A DNA stretch of 64,000 nucleotides from Apilactobacillus apisilvae (GCF_023380225.1 NZ_CP093362.1:992001-1056000); one strand, 5' to 3'. Shown: positions 25,660-34,385, counted from the first letter of the stretch. Notes: generated by a model not told the origin, from the letters alone. Made by a program: numbers and translations.

Positions 25660-25891
25660 AGACAGGCTTTTTTATTTTTTCAAAACTTCCGAGTCTTTAT
25701 ATTAGACTTATTTTTACATCGTAGTATATTAAATCGTGCAAGATATTTTGTATATAAAAACAACGTTGTCCTTGCATTTTAAGTTGCTATCACAACAGAT
25801 ATGAAAATTATATATCTAGTCATACATAGTCTTTGTATTTCAGCATATCTAATTCCCTCATTTTCTCAGCATTCAAGGAAGAAGGATTTTT

Positions 25892-26698
25892 ATGTTTAAA
25901 CACACTCGTAAATTACAATACAATGCTAAACCAGATCGTCCAGATCCAGTCATGGGTCGCCGTTTACAAGAATCACTAGGTGGCCAATGGGGTGAAGTAA
26001 CAGGAATGATGTCATACTTATCACAAGGTTGGTCATCAACTGGTGATGAAAAATATAAAGATCTACTATTAGATACAGGAACTGAAGAAATCGCTCACGT
26101 TGAAATGATTTCTACTATGATTGCTTATCTTTTAGAAGATGCTCCATTAAATCCTAGCGATGAAGAGCTAAAGAAAGACCCTTCATTAGCTGCAAAATAC
26201 ACTGGTATGGATCCAGAACATTCAATCGTTCATGGAATGACTGCTAGTCTTAATAATCCTAATGGTGGAGCATGGAATGCTGGCTACACAACATCAAGCG
26301 GTAACTTAGTAGCTGATATGCGCTTTAATGTTGTACGTGAATCAGAAGCTCGTTTACAAGTAAGTCGCTTATACTACATGACTGAAGATGAAGGAGTTCG
26401 TGACATGTTGAAGTTCCTACTAGCTCGTGAAACTCAACATCAACTACAATTCATGAAGGCTCAAGAAGAATTAGAAGAAAAATATGGTGTAATTGTTCCT
26501 GGTGATATGAAGGACATTGAACACGATGAATTTGCACATGTTCTAATGAACTTCTCAGATGGTGAAGGTTCACGTGCATTTGAAGGTCAAGTAGCTAAAG
26601 ATGGTGAAAAGTTCACTTACCAAGAAAATCCAGAAGCAATGGGTGGTATTCCAAAAACTAAGCCTGCTGACAAACGCCTTCATAACGACCAAGGTTAA
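25892..26698 (+). CDS. Manganese (non-heme) catalase
   Basis: 268 residues, the normal size of the dimanganese catalase of lactobacilli (2 H2O2 to O2 + 2 H2O, cytosol). The di-Mn ligands are in place: Glu35 (GGQWGE), Glu66 and His69 (TEEIAHVEM), Glu150 (VVRESEARLQ) and His183 (ARETQHQLQF). The C-terminal Gly/Pro-rich tail is also typical. ATG 25892 follows AAGGAAGAAGG. It stands alone with a long leader (~230 bases between the IS and the start) and a strong terminator. It depends on Mn2+ import, for which mntH is present. Confidence 0.97.
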   Translation: MFKHTRKLQYNAKPDRPDPVMGRRLQESLGGQWGEVTGMMSYLSQGWSSTGDEKYKDLLLDTGTEEIAHVEMISTMIAYLLEDAPLNPSDEELKKDPSLAAKYTGMDPEHSIVHGMTASLNNPNGGAWNAGYTTSSGNLVADMRFNVVRESEARLQVSRLYYMTEDEGVRDMLKFLLARETQHQLQFMKAQEELEEKYGVIVPGDMKDIEHDEFAHVLMNFSDGEGSRAFEGQVAKDGEKFTYQENPEAMGGIPKTKPADKRLHNDQG

Positions 26699-26739
26699 AC
26701 ACAAACAATAATAAGCAAATCCAATATATTTTTAATAAC

Positions 26740-26781
26740 AAAAACTCCTCAATAGATTTTAGCCTATTGGGGAGTTTTTTT
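26740..26781. terminator. Bidirectional terminator between Mn catalase and the PEBP gene
   Basis: AAAACTCCTCAATAG / CTATTGGGGAGTTTT (one G-U pair) with an 8-base loop and T runs at both ends. Confidence 0.85.
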
Positions 26782-27289
26782 ACGCTTTCACTGGAATATT
26801 AATCGTAGTTTGATCTAAAATATGATCTTTCATTGCATATATCATTTCATTATACCAAAAGCCATCACTCAAAGATAAATTATCATCTAGTGCATAAATG
26901 GTTAAAGTATAGTTATGAACGCCAGATGGTGGTGCTGGACCAACATAACCACGACTCATTGGATCTTCCTTCAATCCTAGGTATTTACCAGCTAAAGAAT
27001 TATTACCACGGGTCCATTTAAAAGGATTTTCTTTAGCCGCATTAGCCGGAATAACATTATTTTTAGGATCAATATTGGCAACTAACCAGTGAATCCATTC
27101 AAATCCAGCTACCGGTACAGAATCCAAATCCGTCAGTGATAATGATAAAGATTTAGTCCCTTCTGGAATGTCAGAAATATCAATTGGAAATGAGACGTAT
27201 GGAAAGCCATTTTCTTTATATTCATTACTTGTATGTTTGTCGTATTTATTTTCTAAATATCCATCAATTATTGGTACATTAATTTTCAA
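26780..27289 (-). CDS. YbhB/YbcL-type phosphatidylethanolamine-binding protein (Raf kinase inhibitor-like)
   Basis: 169 residues, the standard length of bacterial PEBP proteins. Typical elements: FPYVSFPIDISDIPEGTKSLSLSLTDLD with the ligand-pocket Asp, then HWLVANIDP, then the YVGPAPPSGVHNYTLTIYALDD signature (GPxPPxGxHxYxxxxYAL). No signal peptide, so cytosolic; biochemical role unknown in bacteria. The start is TTG 27289, because TGA stands three codons upstream and AAGGG is ~12 bases before it. Confidence 0.9.
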   Translation of the reverse strand: MKINVPIIDGYLENKYDKHTSNEYKENGFPYVSFPIDISDIPEGTKSLSLSLTDLDSVPVAGFEWIHWLVANIDPKNNVIPANAAKENPFKWTRGNNSLAGKYLGLKEDPMSRGYVGPAPPSGVHNYTLTIYALDDNLSLSDGFWYNEMIYAMKDHILDQTTINIPVKA

Positions 27290-27364
27290 TTCAATTCATC
27301 CCTTCCGCAACTTAGAATATTTTAAAATAATCAAATAAGATGGTCAATTACATTGATTAACAAA

Positions 27365-27396
27365 TAAAAAGTTCTCTATATGATATAGAGAACTTT
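27365..27396 (-). terminator. Terminator of the ADP-ribosyltransferase-like gene
   Basis: AAAGTTCTCTATA / TATAGAGAACTTT with a 3-base loop, followed on the minus strand by TTTTTATTTG. Confidence 0.85.
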
Positions 27397-27401
27397 AAAT
27401 A

Positions 27402-28385
27402 TTAATCCACTAAATTCATTGTCACTAATTTGTAGTTGAATTTTTCATTAGTTTTACTACTATTCTTAACCTTGTCAGAATTCTTTTGTTGATATGAGTT
27501 ATATTTAACATTTGCATTCACAGTCTGGATTCTTGTGATTACCATTTTTTTGCCTGAGTTTAATAAATATTCTTTTTCATTCTTACTCTTAGAAATAGAG
27601 TTGATGTATGCTCCATGGTATCCAGCTGGAACATTTAATTTAATAAGGATGTTATTATTTGCATTCTTTTCACTACTGTTTAAAAACTTCACAGCTGCAC
27701 TTTGATCAACACTAGTTGATTGAAATGCTGCATCAGAATAAACCGATCCAACTTGATTTTTTTGACCGTTTAATCCTTTAGAATAACCAACACCGTTTAA
27801 GCCACGGTAGACAGTCATTGGTTTTTTCAAATTAAACTTCTTTAAAGCAGCTTGAATATTTTTCACTTCAGCTTTGGTCTTGGTAATTTTTTTAGATTTT
27901 CCTGTACGTAGATAAGTATTATCGTTGTTATATCCAGAAAGACTGTAGTCACCAACAGCTTTATATTGGGTCTTACTTAATCCTTTTGACCACTTAGCTC
28001 CTTCAGCATATAAATTATCATAATCTTTCTTACTATAATAATAGCTCTTATTTGGATAAGAAACACTATTAATATTATTAACTTCTAAAGTTGCAGAATT
28101 ACCAGGAATAGTTACTAATCTGTTATTGCCATCTTTAATCGTCATAACAGTTCCCTTTTTAATCGTAACTTGATTGGAACTATTCTGTTCATTAACAGTT
28201 AAATCTTGGTTAGCTACTCTTTGAGTAACCGGCGCATCAGAAGTATTAAAATTTGATTCCTTATTAGTCACAGTAGATACATAATTTGTATTATTTTTTT
28301 GTTTGGCATTAGCAACTTGTCCAGATGTAATTGTAAAACCAATTGCTAAAGTCGACAAAAGTGTAATTAAACTTGCACGTTTCAT
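27402..28385 (-). CDS. Secreted ADP-ribosyltransferase-like protein (C3/VIP2-type exoenzyme fold)
   Basis: 327 residues. A signal peptide (ASLITLLSTLAIGFTITSGQVANA) is followed by a ~85-residue unknown region, then an ADP-ribosyltransferase domain (~115-290). Its R-S-E signature is complete: Arg194 in TVYRGLNG, S223-T224-S225 in AFQSTSVDQ, and the ARTT loop E270-K271-E272 in KNEKEYLL. The helical part SKGLSKTQYKAVGDYSLSGY matches the usual start of the domain. Family members transfer ADP-ribose from NAD to a target protein; with Glu two before the catalytic Glu, the target residue would be Arg-type. No binding or translocation domain is visible. GGGGGA precedes ATG 28385. Its own promoter region and terminator suggest a single-gene unit. 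Confidence 0.82.
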   Translation of the reverse strand: MKRASLITLLSTLAIGFTITSGQVANAKQKNNTNYVSTVTNKESNFNTSDAPVTQRVANQDLTVNEQNSSNQVTIKKGTVMTIKDGNNRLVTIPGNSATLEVNNINSVSYPNKSYYYSKKDYDNLYAEGAKWSKGLSKTQYKAVGDYSLSGYNNDNTYLRTGKSKKITKTKAEVKNIQAALKKFNLKKPMTVYRGLNGVGYSKGLNGQKNQVGSVYSDAAFQSTSVDQSAAVKFLNSSEKNANNNILIKLNVPAGYHGAYINSISKSKNEKEYLLNSGKKMVITRIQTVNANVKYNSYQQKNSDKVKNSSKTNEKFNYKLVTMNLVD

Positions 28386-28459
28386 AATTTTCCCCCATTA
28401 GTAAATACATATTAAATAGATTATATCTTTTATAATCAAAAATTAAACTATTTTGCTCA

Positions 28460-28505
28460 AAAATAAATAAAGCATTGAGATAATTCAAATCCCAATGCTT
28501 TATTT
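28460..28505 (-). terminator. Terminator of the gene at 28507
   Basis: AAAGCATTG / CAATGCTTT with a T-rich tail on the minus strand (TTTATTTATTTTT). Confidence 0.75.
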
Positions 28506-28506
28506 T

Positions 28507-28989
28507 TTATAGATTTTTATTATTGATTCTGTATTCCAAATATTCATCGAACTCTGGACGGTCTTCCAATTTATCAAAGTTCTTGTAAATGAACTTATCC
28601 ATAGCATGGCCCATACCTTCTAATTCTGGAGCAGAAAAACTTTCATCTAGTTCATCTTGAATTTCTTGTAAATGTTCGTTGTAGCCATCTAAAAATTCTT
28701 TAAGTAAACTAATTTTGTCTTCTGATGCATTTTGTTCAGTTAAATCATCGATTTTAACTTTAATTAATTTTTGTAACTTGTAATAATGATTAAAACGTTT
28801 TGCATAAGTTTGTAGCTCTCTTAAGTTAGCAACAAAAGTATAACGTTCATCGAATTGACCATCTAAGGCAATTCTTGAAAAACGATTGATCATTCTTACC
28901 ATTGGATCATATTTAGGATCTAATTTGCTGAAAGTAATTTGTCTTTCTGGTAATTCAATTACCGGTAATTTACGTTGTTCATCTGGCAT
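28507..28989 (-). CDS. Conserved-looking cytosolic helical protein, function unknown
   Basis: 160 residues, acidic and mostly helical (ANLRELQTYAKRFNHYYKLQKLIKVKIDDL; EFLDGYNEHLQEIQDELDESF), without signal peptide or membrane segment. The start is ATG 28989 (MPDEQRKLPVIELPE) with AAAGGAAG nine bases upstream; an earlier frame start at 29010 lacks a site. The composition resembles the core genes, so it is probably a vertical gene. I do not recognise the family. Confidence 0.7.
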   Translation of the reverse strand: MPDEQRKLPVIELPERQITFSKLDPKYDPMVRMINRFSRIALDGQFDERYTFVANLRELQTYAKRFNHYYKLQKLIKVKIDDLTEQNASEDKISLLKEFLDGYNEHLQEIQDELDESFSAPELEGMGHAMDKFIYKNFDKLEDRPEFDEYLEYRINNKNL

Positions 28990-29107
28990 AATTAAAAATC
29001 TTCCTTTCAATTATATATTGTTTAATATATTTGATAGTTCTGTTACTAACATTAATTCATAGTTATCTATTAGTCAATTAAAAGATTATCACATTAAGTA
29101 AATCAAC

Positions 29108-30400
29108 CTAACTTATTATCTTAGACGACTTAAACATTCTCAATAATGATGGTAATAGTATCATGAAATAAACAAGTAGGATTAAACCACTAATAACAAA
29201 AATCATCGAAGTATTAGACACTATCTTAAACATTATAGAGAAAAATAAAGCACCAAGCGGCATCGTAGACATGTTCAAAGCTATAATCAAAGACATTACT
29301 CGCCCTAAAAAGTCATTTTCAACGTTTTTTTGAATAAGAACTTGAGTTGTAATATTAAGAATAGCAAGTAAAAACATCAAGGCAATCATAATAACACCTA
29401 CAAAAATAGAAACAGTTATTGGTGTATGGAAAAATGCAATCCCACTAATACTAATTAACATAAAGATTCCCAATAATGTCGGTAAAATAAATTTAATCAT
29501 ATAGCCAGCTTTTTTAGGCATAATGCTCATAGTTAATCCGCCGAGTAACATACCAACAGAAGCTGCTGATTCATAAACACTAACTGGTCCATTTCCTAAG
29601 TGCATTTGAATTTTAGTAATGTATGGAACCCCGATGGTTATCGATGTAAAACAAAAGTTAAAAACAGCACCAATCATAATAATATATCTAACAAATTTAA
29701 ATCCTTTAATGTAGTTAAAGCCTTCTTTAAATTTATCGAGCGATGACTGCTTAGAATTTTCACTTGATACTTGCTTAATTTTATAAAATTTCATTGAAGA
29801 GGTAATTAATAATGAAAAAATGCTAGAAATGATCTCAATTAAAATAAATAAATCAAAACCAATTATTGAATATAAAGCTACTCCTAACATCGGAGCAAAG
29901 ATTGATGAAATTGAACTAGCAATCTGCGTTAAAGAACTTAATTTTTCAATTTTTTCATCATTAACCAACTCATGAACTGAAGCATCATATGCAGTACTAC
30001 TAAAATTAGTTGAAACGGAATTAATAGATAAAAAAATTATAACTGGAATAAGCTTACCGTTACCGTTAAACATGTTAATGGTAAAATAGAATATAGTCAT
30101 TGTGATGATTCTAATCATCATACTAGTCAAAATGATATTTTTGTGTCGATATGTATCTACAATATTTCCGATTGGGACCAAAAACAATAAACTCATAATG
30201 GGACCAATAATCATTCCAAGACCAGAACTAATTGGTGATTTAGTTTCAGATAATAGCATTAAACCCATTGCAAAAGAAAGCATCCCACCACTAAAAGATC
30301 CAATTATATTACTAGCAAAATCTTTTACAATTTGTAAATTAGAAGCATGATTAGAAATATTTATCTTTGTTTTGGCGATAGTTCCACCATTAGAGTCCAT
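29108..30400 (-). CDS. MFS transporter (EntS/MFS_3-like exporter)
   Basis: 430 residues with 12 membrane helices. Motif-A-like VPIGNIVDTYRHKNIIL follows helix 2 (family GxxADRxGRR position), and NSVSTNFSSTAYDASVHELVNDEKIEKLSSLTQIASSIS is typical of the MFS_3 exporter group, where this loop reads FxPAxxAxxPxLVpxxxLxxANxl. Likely drug or metabolite efflux; substrate unknown. ATG 30400 is taken, with GAGGG 11 bases upstream, rather than GTG 30412, which would sit on the binding site. Confidence 0.88.
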   Translation of the reverse strand: MDSNGGTIAKTKINISNHASNLQIVKDFASNIIGSFSGGMLSFAMGLMLLSETKSPISSGLGMIIGPIMSLLFLVPIGNIVDTYRHKNIILTSMMIRIITMTIFYFTINMFNGNGKLIPVIIFLSINSVSTNFSSTAYDASVHELVNDEKIEKLSSLTQIASSISSIFAPMLGVALYSIIGFDLFILIEIISSIFSLLITSSMKFYKIKQVSSENSKQSSLDKFKEGFNYIKGFKFVRYIIMIGAVFNFCFTSITIGVPYITKIQMHLGNGPVSVYESAASVGMLLGGLTMSIMPKKAGYMIKFILPTLLGIFMLISISGIAFFHTPITVSIFVGVIMIALMFLLAILNITTQVLIQKNVENDFLGRVMSLIIALNMSTMPLGALFFSIMFKIVSNTSMIFVISGLILLVYFMILLPSLLRMFKSSKIIS

Positions 30401-30507
30401 AACATTGAACACCCTCTAGCTTTTATTAGTTAATGAAAAGTATAGTTTAGTTATATATAATGTCAATAGATTAAAATAAGATTAAAAAATAATGAGGATA
30501 ATATGTA

Positions 30508-30864
30508 ATGAGTTTTATATCCAATATTTTAACTATCCTAGTGGCCATTGAATTTTTATTTATCATGGTTATTCAAACTTTTCAAACCACTTCAGATAAT
30601 ACAAGCCGTGTATTTAACATTCCTAAAGATGTTTTAAAAAATAAATTTAATAAAACTTTAATGAAAAATCAAGGCATCTATAACGGATTAATTGGTATTT
30701 TATTACTATATAGAACTCTTTTCGCCAACCATCCTAAAGAAATTGTAATCCCAATCTTAATATATACAATAATTGTAGCGATTTATGGTGCTTTTACTAG
30801 TCAAAAAAGTATCATTATCAAACAGGGATTGTTACCAATTATTACTCTAATTGTTATTATATAA
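30508..30864 (+). CDS. DUF1304 family small membrane protein
   Basis: 118 residues with four hydrophobic helices. The motif KNQGIYNGLIGILLLY is the DUF1304 signature (NQGxYNgfLa). ATG 30508 has GAGGA nine bases upstream. Role unknown in the family. It is divergent from the MFS gene and ends at a strong terminator. Confidence 0.85.
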   Translation: MSFISNILTILVAIEFLFIMVIQTFQTTSDNTSRVFNIPKDVLKNKFNKTLMKNQGIYNGLIGILLLYRTLFANHPKEIVIPILIYTIIVAIYGAFTSQKSIIIKQGLLPIITLIVII

Positions 30865-30866
30865 AT

Positions 30867-30905
30867 AATAGTCGAACCACAAAAAGTGATTCGACTATTT
30901 TTAAT
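30867..30905 (+). terminator. Terminator of the DUF1304 gene
   Basis: AATAGTCGAA / TTCGACTATT, 13-base loop, TTTTTAATTT tail. Confidence 0.85.
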
Positions 30906-30963
30906 TTCTGAATATAATCCAAGCAACAAATAGTGGTGCAAAAATAAACATTAAAAATTACAA

Positions 30964-31644
30964 TTATTGTATTGCCACAGCATAACGTTTGTAGTTATAA
31001 GCTTTTGCTAGTAATTTAGATTTAACCCAATACTTACCACGATTAGGATCTGAAATATGATAATAACCACGTTCATAACCATCCATCAATACAACATGAC
31101 TATTAACAATACCATTTCCCCATTTATAATGTTGATATTCTGGAGTCTCACTATAATGGCTAACAATATAAACAATTACAGGGTTACCTATTTTAATTTG
31201 ATGTTTTAAATCTTTCACAATTGAGCCAGTCATATCTTTAACATGATGATATAGATTGCCCCAACTAACCAATGCTTTCGGATATATTGACTGAAATTTA
31301 TTATCTTGATCCTTAATATATGGGGAACCAGCATAACCATTATTAGGATTATCACTTTTACTGTAAGGCATTTGTTTTAAAAAGGTTGATAAATTAGTTT
31401 TCGAAAGGATTCCTTTTTCATGAAAGCCTTCTAGTAAGCTAGCCGCTTCACATCCATTCCAAGCTTTTGAAGATTTTTGATTAATATATGGTGCATCCAA
31501 ATTAATAGCATGTGCATTTGCTTCAATTGGCCGATTAATATAAGTACCTGGAATTTTGTTATTGCTAATGTATAAATTGATGGAGAATATAATGACTAAG
31601 AATAAGCAACCAGTTAATATGAATTTCTTTTTATATTTTAACAA
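30964..31644 (-). CDS. Membrane-anchored C39-like cysteine peptidase, paralogue A
   Basis: 226 residues: an N-terminal helix (FILTGCLFLVIIFSINLYIS) and an extracellular peptidase C39-like domain with APYINQKSSKAWNGCEAASL (Gln and catalytic Cys65), NSHVVLMDGYERGYYHISDPN (catalytic His and Asp). Family members are papain-fold peptidases of unknown substrate. The start is TTG 31644 with GGGTGG nine bases upstream; the paralogue has a TTG at the same aligned position. Tandem with 31795-32481. Confidence 0.85.
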   Translation of the reverse strand: MLKYKKKFILTGCLFLVIIFSINLYISNNKIPGTYINRPIEANAHAINLDAPYINQKSSKAWNGCEAASLLEGFHEKGILSKTNLSTFLKQMPYSKSDNPNNGYAGSPYIKDQDNKFQSIYPKALVSWGNLYHHVKDMTGSIVKDLKHQIKIGNPVIVYIVSHYSETPEYQHYKWGNGIVNSHVVLMDGYERGYYHISDPNRGKYWVKSKLLAKAYNYKRYAVAIQ

Positions 31645-31758
31645 ACTACTAAACCACCCGTTTTATTTAATAATACATACATTTTAGCTTAACATATGGT
31701 TAATAGATATGATAAAAGATAGTCCTTAAGAAAAACGTAATATCTAAATTATTGGATA

Positions 31759-31793
31759 AAAAAATGCCCTACAATTTTTGTAAGACATTTTTT
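31759..31793 (-). terminator. Terminator of C39-like paralogue B
   Basis: AAAATG-c-C-c-TACAA / TTGTA-a-G-a-CATTTT imperfect stem with a T run on the minus strand, so the two paralogues are separate transcripts. Confidence 0.6.
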
Positions 31794-31794
31794 A

Positions 31795-32481
31795 TTATTG
31801 AACTGCTACTGCATATTTTTTATAGTTATATGATTGTTCAAATGAACTAGCTTTAACCCAGTATTGTCCATGGTTAGGATCTGAAACATGATAATATCCG
31901 CGTTCATATCCATCTAATAATACAACATGACTGTTATCAATTTCAGTCCCAAAAGAATATTTTTTATATTGAGGTTTTTGATAACCACTTACAATATAAG
32001 TTAATACTGGATTACCAGCATCAATTTGTTTTTTCAAATCATTAATTGATGAACCAGTCATATCTTTTACTTTATGATACTGGTTACCCCATTTATCCAG
32101 TGCTTTAGGAAAAATAGATTCAAAATATTTTCCACTACTGGAATATGGAGAACCAGCAAATCCGTTGTTAGGATTGCCATCCTTAGAGATGGGCATTTGT
32201 TTTAAGAATTCTTTTAAGTCGGTATTTAATAAAACACCTTTAGAATGAAAAGCTTCTAGTAAACTAGCCGCTTCGCAGCCATCCCAAGCTTTAATTGCTT
32301 TTTGACTAATATATGGTGCATTTAACTCAACTGCGTTAGCATTTTTTTCAGCCGGCCTAATTGAATACGTTCCAGAAATTGGATCTTCATCATTCATAGA
32401 ACCAAATGTTGTATAACTTGCTCCAAAAATTGCCAAGGCTAAAAATCCAATGAATAATATTATTTTTTTATAATTAAGCAA
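31795..32481 (-). CDS. Membrane-anchored C39-like cysteine peptidase, paralogue B
   Basis: 228 residues, same plan as paralogue A: helix IILFIGFLALAIFGASY, then APYISQKAIKAWDGCEAASLLEAFHSKG with the catalytic Cys, and NSHVVLLDGYERGYYHVSDPNHGQYW with His and Asp. I choose TTG 32481 (codon 5 of the open frame), six bases after AGGTGGTG, because MLNYKKIIL then aligns with MLKYKKKFIL of paralogue A. A tandem duplication of surface peptidases; substrate unknown. Confidence 0.85.
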   Translation of the reverse strand: MLNYKKIILFIGFLALAIFGASYTTFGSMNDEDPISGTYSIRPAEKNANAVELNAPYISQKAIKAWDGCEAASLLEAFHSKGVLLNTDLKEFLKQMPISKDGNPNNGFAGSPYSSSGKYFESIFPKALDKWGNQYHKVKDMTGSSINDLKKQIDAGNPVLTYIVSGYQKPQYKKYSFGTEIDNSHVVLLDGYERGYYHVSDPNHGQYWVKASSFEQSYNYKKYAVAVQ

Positions 32482-32823
32482 TGACAACACCACCTTGAAT
32501 AGTTAATTAGACATAACATCTTAATGTTAATACTATTATCTTGAATTAATTCATAATTAATTCATTTGAAAACAAATATTAACATTAATGAAATGTTTAT
32601 TGACTATAAGTTTATGTTTAATTACTTAAAATAACCTTAATATAATAAAATAAGCAGTTATATTACTATATATTAAAAACCAAGACTGGTATAGTGTAAT
32701 TGAGCTGGGCAAGACTTTTAGGTTAAAATATCACTTTTCATTTACTTACAACACAATTTCGTACTATATAAACTTTTTAATTTTGACAATAAAATTATAT
32801 TAAAATATTTTGGAGGTAAACTT
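32482..32823. other. Intergenic stretch, AT-rich
   Basis: It contains the leader of the C39-like gene on the left and, on the right, a TTGACA at 32773-32778 about 46 bases before the next gene that may be a -35 box, although no convincing -10 follows at normal spacing. TTAATTAATTCATAATTAATTCATT forms small direct repeats (32540-32565). Nothing else recognised. Confidence 0.3.
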
Positions 32824-33216
32824 ATGTACAATATTCTTGATATAAATATAAATGGTAATATGTTAGCTTTACCAGCAGATGATAGATTAATAAAAATGGC
32901 AATACAAGGTAAGGATAACGAAAATTACAAAAATATATCTAATGATAATGGTGATACATTAAGTGCAGATAAGTCAACTGATGAATACATAAACGCTTTT
33001 ATTGAACTAAATCATTTCATAAAAACTTATCACAAATTCTTTATATATTCAAAATTATTTGAAGACGCTAAAAATTCAAATGATACAGAAAGTGCTGCTA
33101 AATTTAAAAAAATAGCGATTGATAATAAACCTGCCCTAGCAAAAGTTAATGATAAATATGTCAAAAACGATCTAGTATTAGACTTATTTAAACAGCAATC
33201 AGATAAACTAAAATAA
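32824..33216 (+). CDS. Small cytosolic protein of unknown function
   Basis: 130 residues, soluble, Asp/Asn/Lys-rich, mostly helical in the second half (ELNHFIKTYHKFFIYSKLFEDAKN). Strong GGAGG six to nine bases before ATG 32824. No recognised family. It has its own terminator. The next two genes are also short and unrecognised, so this may be a small accessory cluster. Confidence 0.6.
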   Translation: MYNILDININGNMLALPADDRLIKMAIQGKDNENYKNISNDNGDTLSADKSTDEYINAFIELNHFIKTYHKFFIYSKLFEDAKNSNDTESAAKFKKIAIDNKPALAKVNDKYVKNDLVLDLFKQQSDKLK

Positions 33217-33248
33217 AAAAATGTATCAAAATTAAGATACATTTTTTC
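33215..33248 (+). terminator. Terminator of the gene at 32824
   Basis: AAAAAATGTATC / GATACATTTTTT, 8-base loop, starting right at the stop codon. Confidence 0.85.
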
Positions 33249-33285
33249 TATGAATTATATACTATCATAAAAAGAGTGGATTAAC

Positions 33286-33840
33286 ATGGCTAAAAAGAAG
33301 CGATTCAAAGACTCATCATTTGCTTTCTGGTTAATTATAAATATAGCATTATTCGTAGTAGTTTTTCTTTCGACAATATCTTTAATTGTATCAGCTATTG
33401 CAGTTATATTATTAAATATTATTTGGCTCATTAGAAAATTATTTGTTATGTTTGGTAAAGGTAATTCATTTGATGATGTTGTTTTAAATATAATTAATAC
33501 TTTTGGAAATTTTAAAAAAAGTATTAATAAATTTTTACGTTATAATCCATTAACTGAAGCTACTTTTCATTTTTTCAGTAAACTTAATAGCTTATTAATG
33601 AAAATGTCTATTACAAAAAGATTCTTTATTGTCAAAGTGTTACAAATAAATCTTCTTATTATTGAATTTTACACACAAACACTTAATATATGGGAGATTA
33701 TATGTTTCATTTTATTACTAAGATTTATCAAAGTAGTCCAAAGGATGGACGATAATACTAATGATAGCGCCATTGAATTGATTATATGGATAATGATGGA
33801 TTTAATAGCAATTGTTCAATTATTATTTTATATTAGATAG
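33286..33840 (+). CDS. Membrane protein of unknown function
   Basis: 184 residues with two closely spaced N-terminal helices (FWLIINIALFVVVFLSTISL and AIAVILLNIIWLI) and two more at the C-terminus (IWEIICFILLLRFI and LIIWIMMDLIAIVQLLFYI), separated by a ~70-residue basic amphipathic loop. GAGTGGA precedes ATG 33286. No family recognised. Confidence 0.65.
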   Translation: MAKKKRFKDSSFAFWLIINIALFVVVFLSTISLIVSAIAVILLNIIWLIRKLFVMFGKGNSFDDVVLNIINTFGNFKKSINKFLRYNPLTEATFHFFSKLNSLLMKMSITKRFFIVKVLQINLLIIEFYTQTLNIWEIICFILLLRFIKVVQRMDDNTNDSAIELIIWIMMDLIAIVQLLFYIR

Positions 33841-33934
33841 TTTATTTGAATTTATATTAATTAGCGATATATTTAACATAGCTTTATTTAAAAAATAACA
33901 CCTATTAAATAATTAAAAAGGAGCAGTGAATAAA

Positions 33935-34339
33935 ATGAACTTAGATGATGCAAGCAAAGATCAAATTCTGGAAATTGTGAACCAATATAAAAGATATTAC
34001 TATATTAAAATGGATATGCTACAACAGATTCGACAACTACAACAACAAGCAAATGTTTCATTACATACTGAATTACACAATGACAGTCAAAATTTTCAGG
34101 ATGACTTAAATAATTCAATCAATATTAATCTATCAGGTGATAAAAATAATATTGAAAAAAATATCATCAATGAATTTACTCAAAACATTGCTGATGATGC
34201 TTTTAAAATCATTATGAAAGATGAATCATCAAAAAGTGCTTCAGAACTAGCAAAATATATTCATGGTGAAGATATTTTTCTTGGTTTCAGTAATATTGGT
34301 AGTATTTTTAAAGATATTAACCGTTGGATGAAAAATTAA
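33935..34339 (+). CDS. Small cytosolic protein of unknown function
   Basis: 134 residues. The N-terminal third is a helix with Gln-rich heptads (MDMLQQIRQLQQQANVSL), the middle is Asn/Asp-rich, and the C-terminus is DINRWMKN. AAGGAG lies 11 bases before ATG 33935, and only two bases before an upstream GTG (33926), so I prefer the ATG. Unrecognised; it may be co-transcribed with the membrane protein 95 bases upstream. Confidence 0.6.
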   Translation: MNLDDASKDQILEIVNQYKRYYYIKMDMLQQIRQLQQQANVSLHTELHNDSQNFQDDLNNSININLSGDKNNIEKNIINEFTQNIADDAFKIIMKDESSKSASELAKYIHGEDIFLGFSNIGSIFKDINRWMKN

Positions 34340-34350
34340 TCAAAACGCTA

Positions 34351-34385
34351 AAAAGTATCCTAAATTTTTAGGATACTTTATTTTT
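34351..34385. terminator. Bidirectional terminator
   Basis: AAAAGTATCCTAA / TTAGGATACTTTA with a 4-base loop, overlapping the stop of the leftward XRE gene. Confidence 0.85.

Noticed and set aside
15219..25660. Integrative element inserted at tRNA-Lys
   Set aside because: No integrase or excisionase gene, and no second copy of the tRNA 3' end was found downstream; the island border at the tRNA may be coincidental.
30964..31644. Lipoprotein signal (LTGC) in the C39-like paralogue A
   Set aside because: The hydrophobic stretch follows rather than precedes the Cys, and paralogue B has no Cys there; it is a plain membrane anchor or signal.
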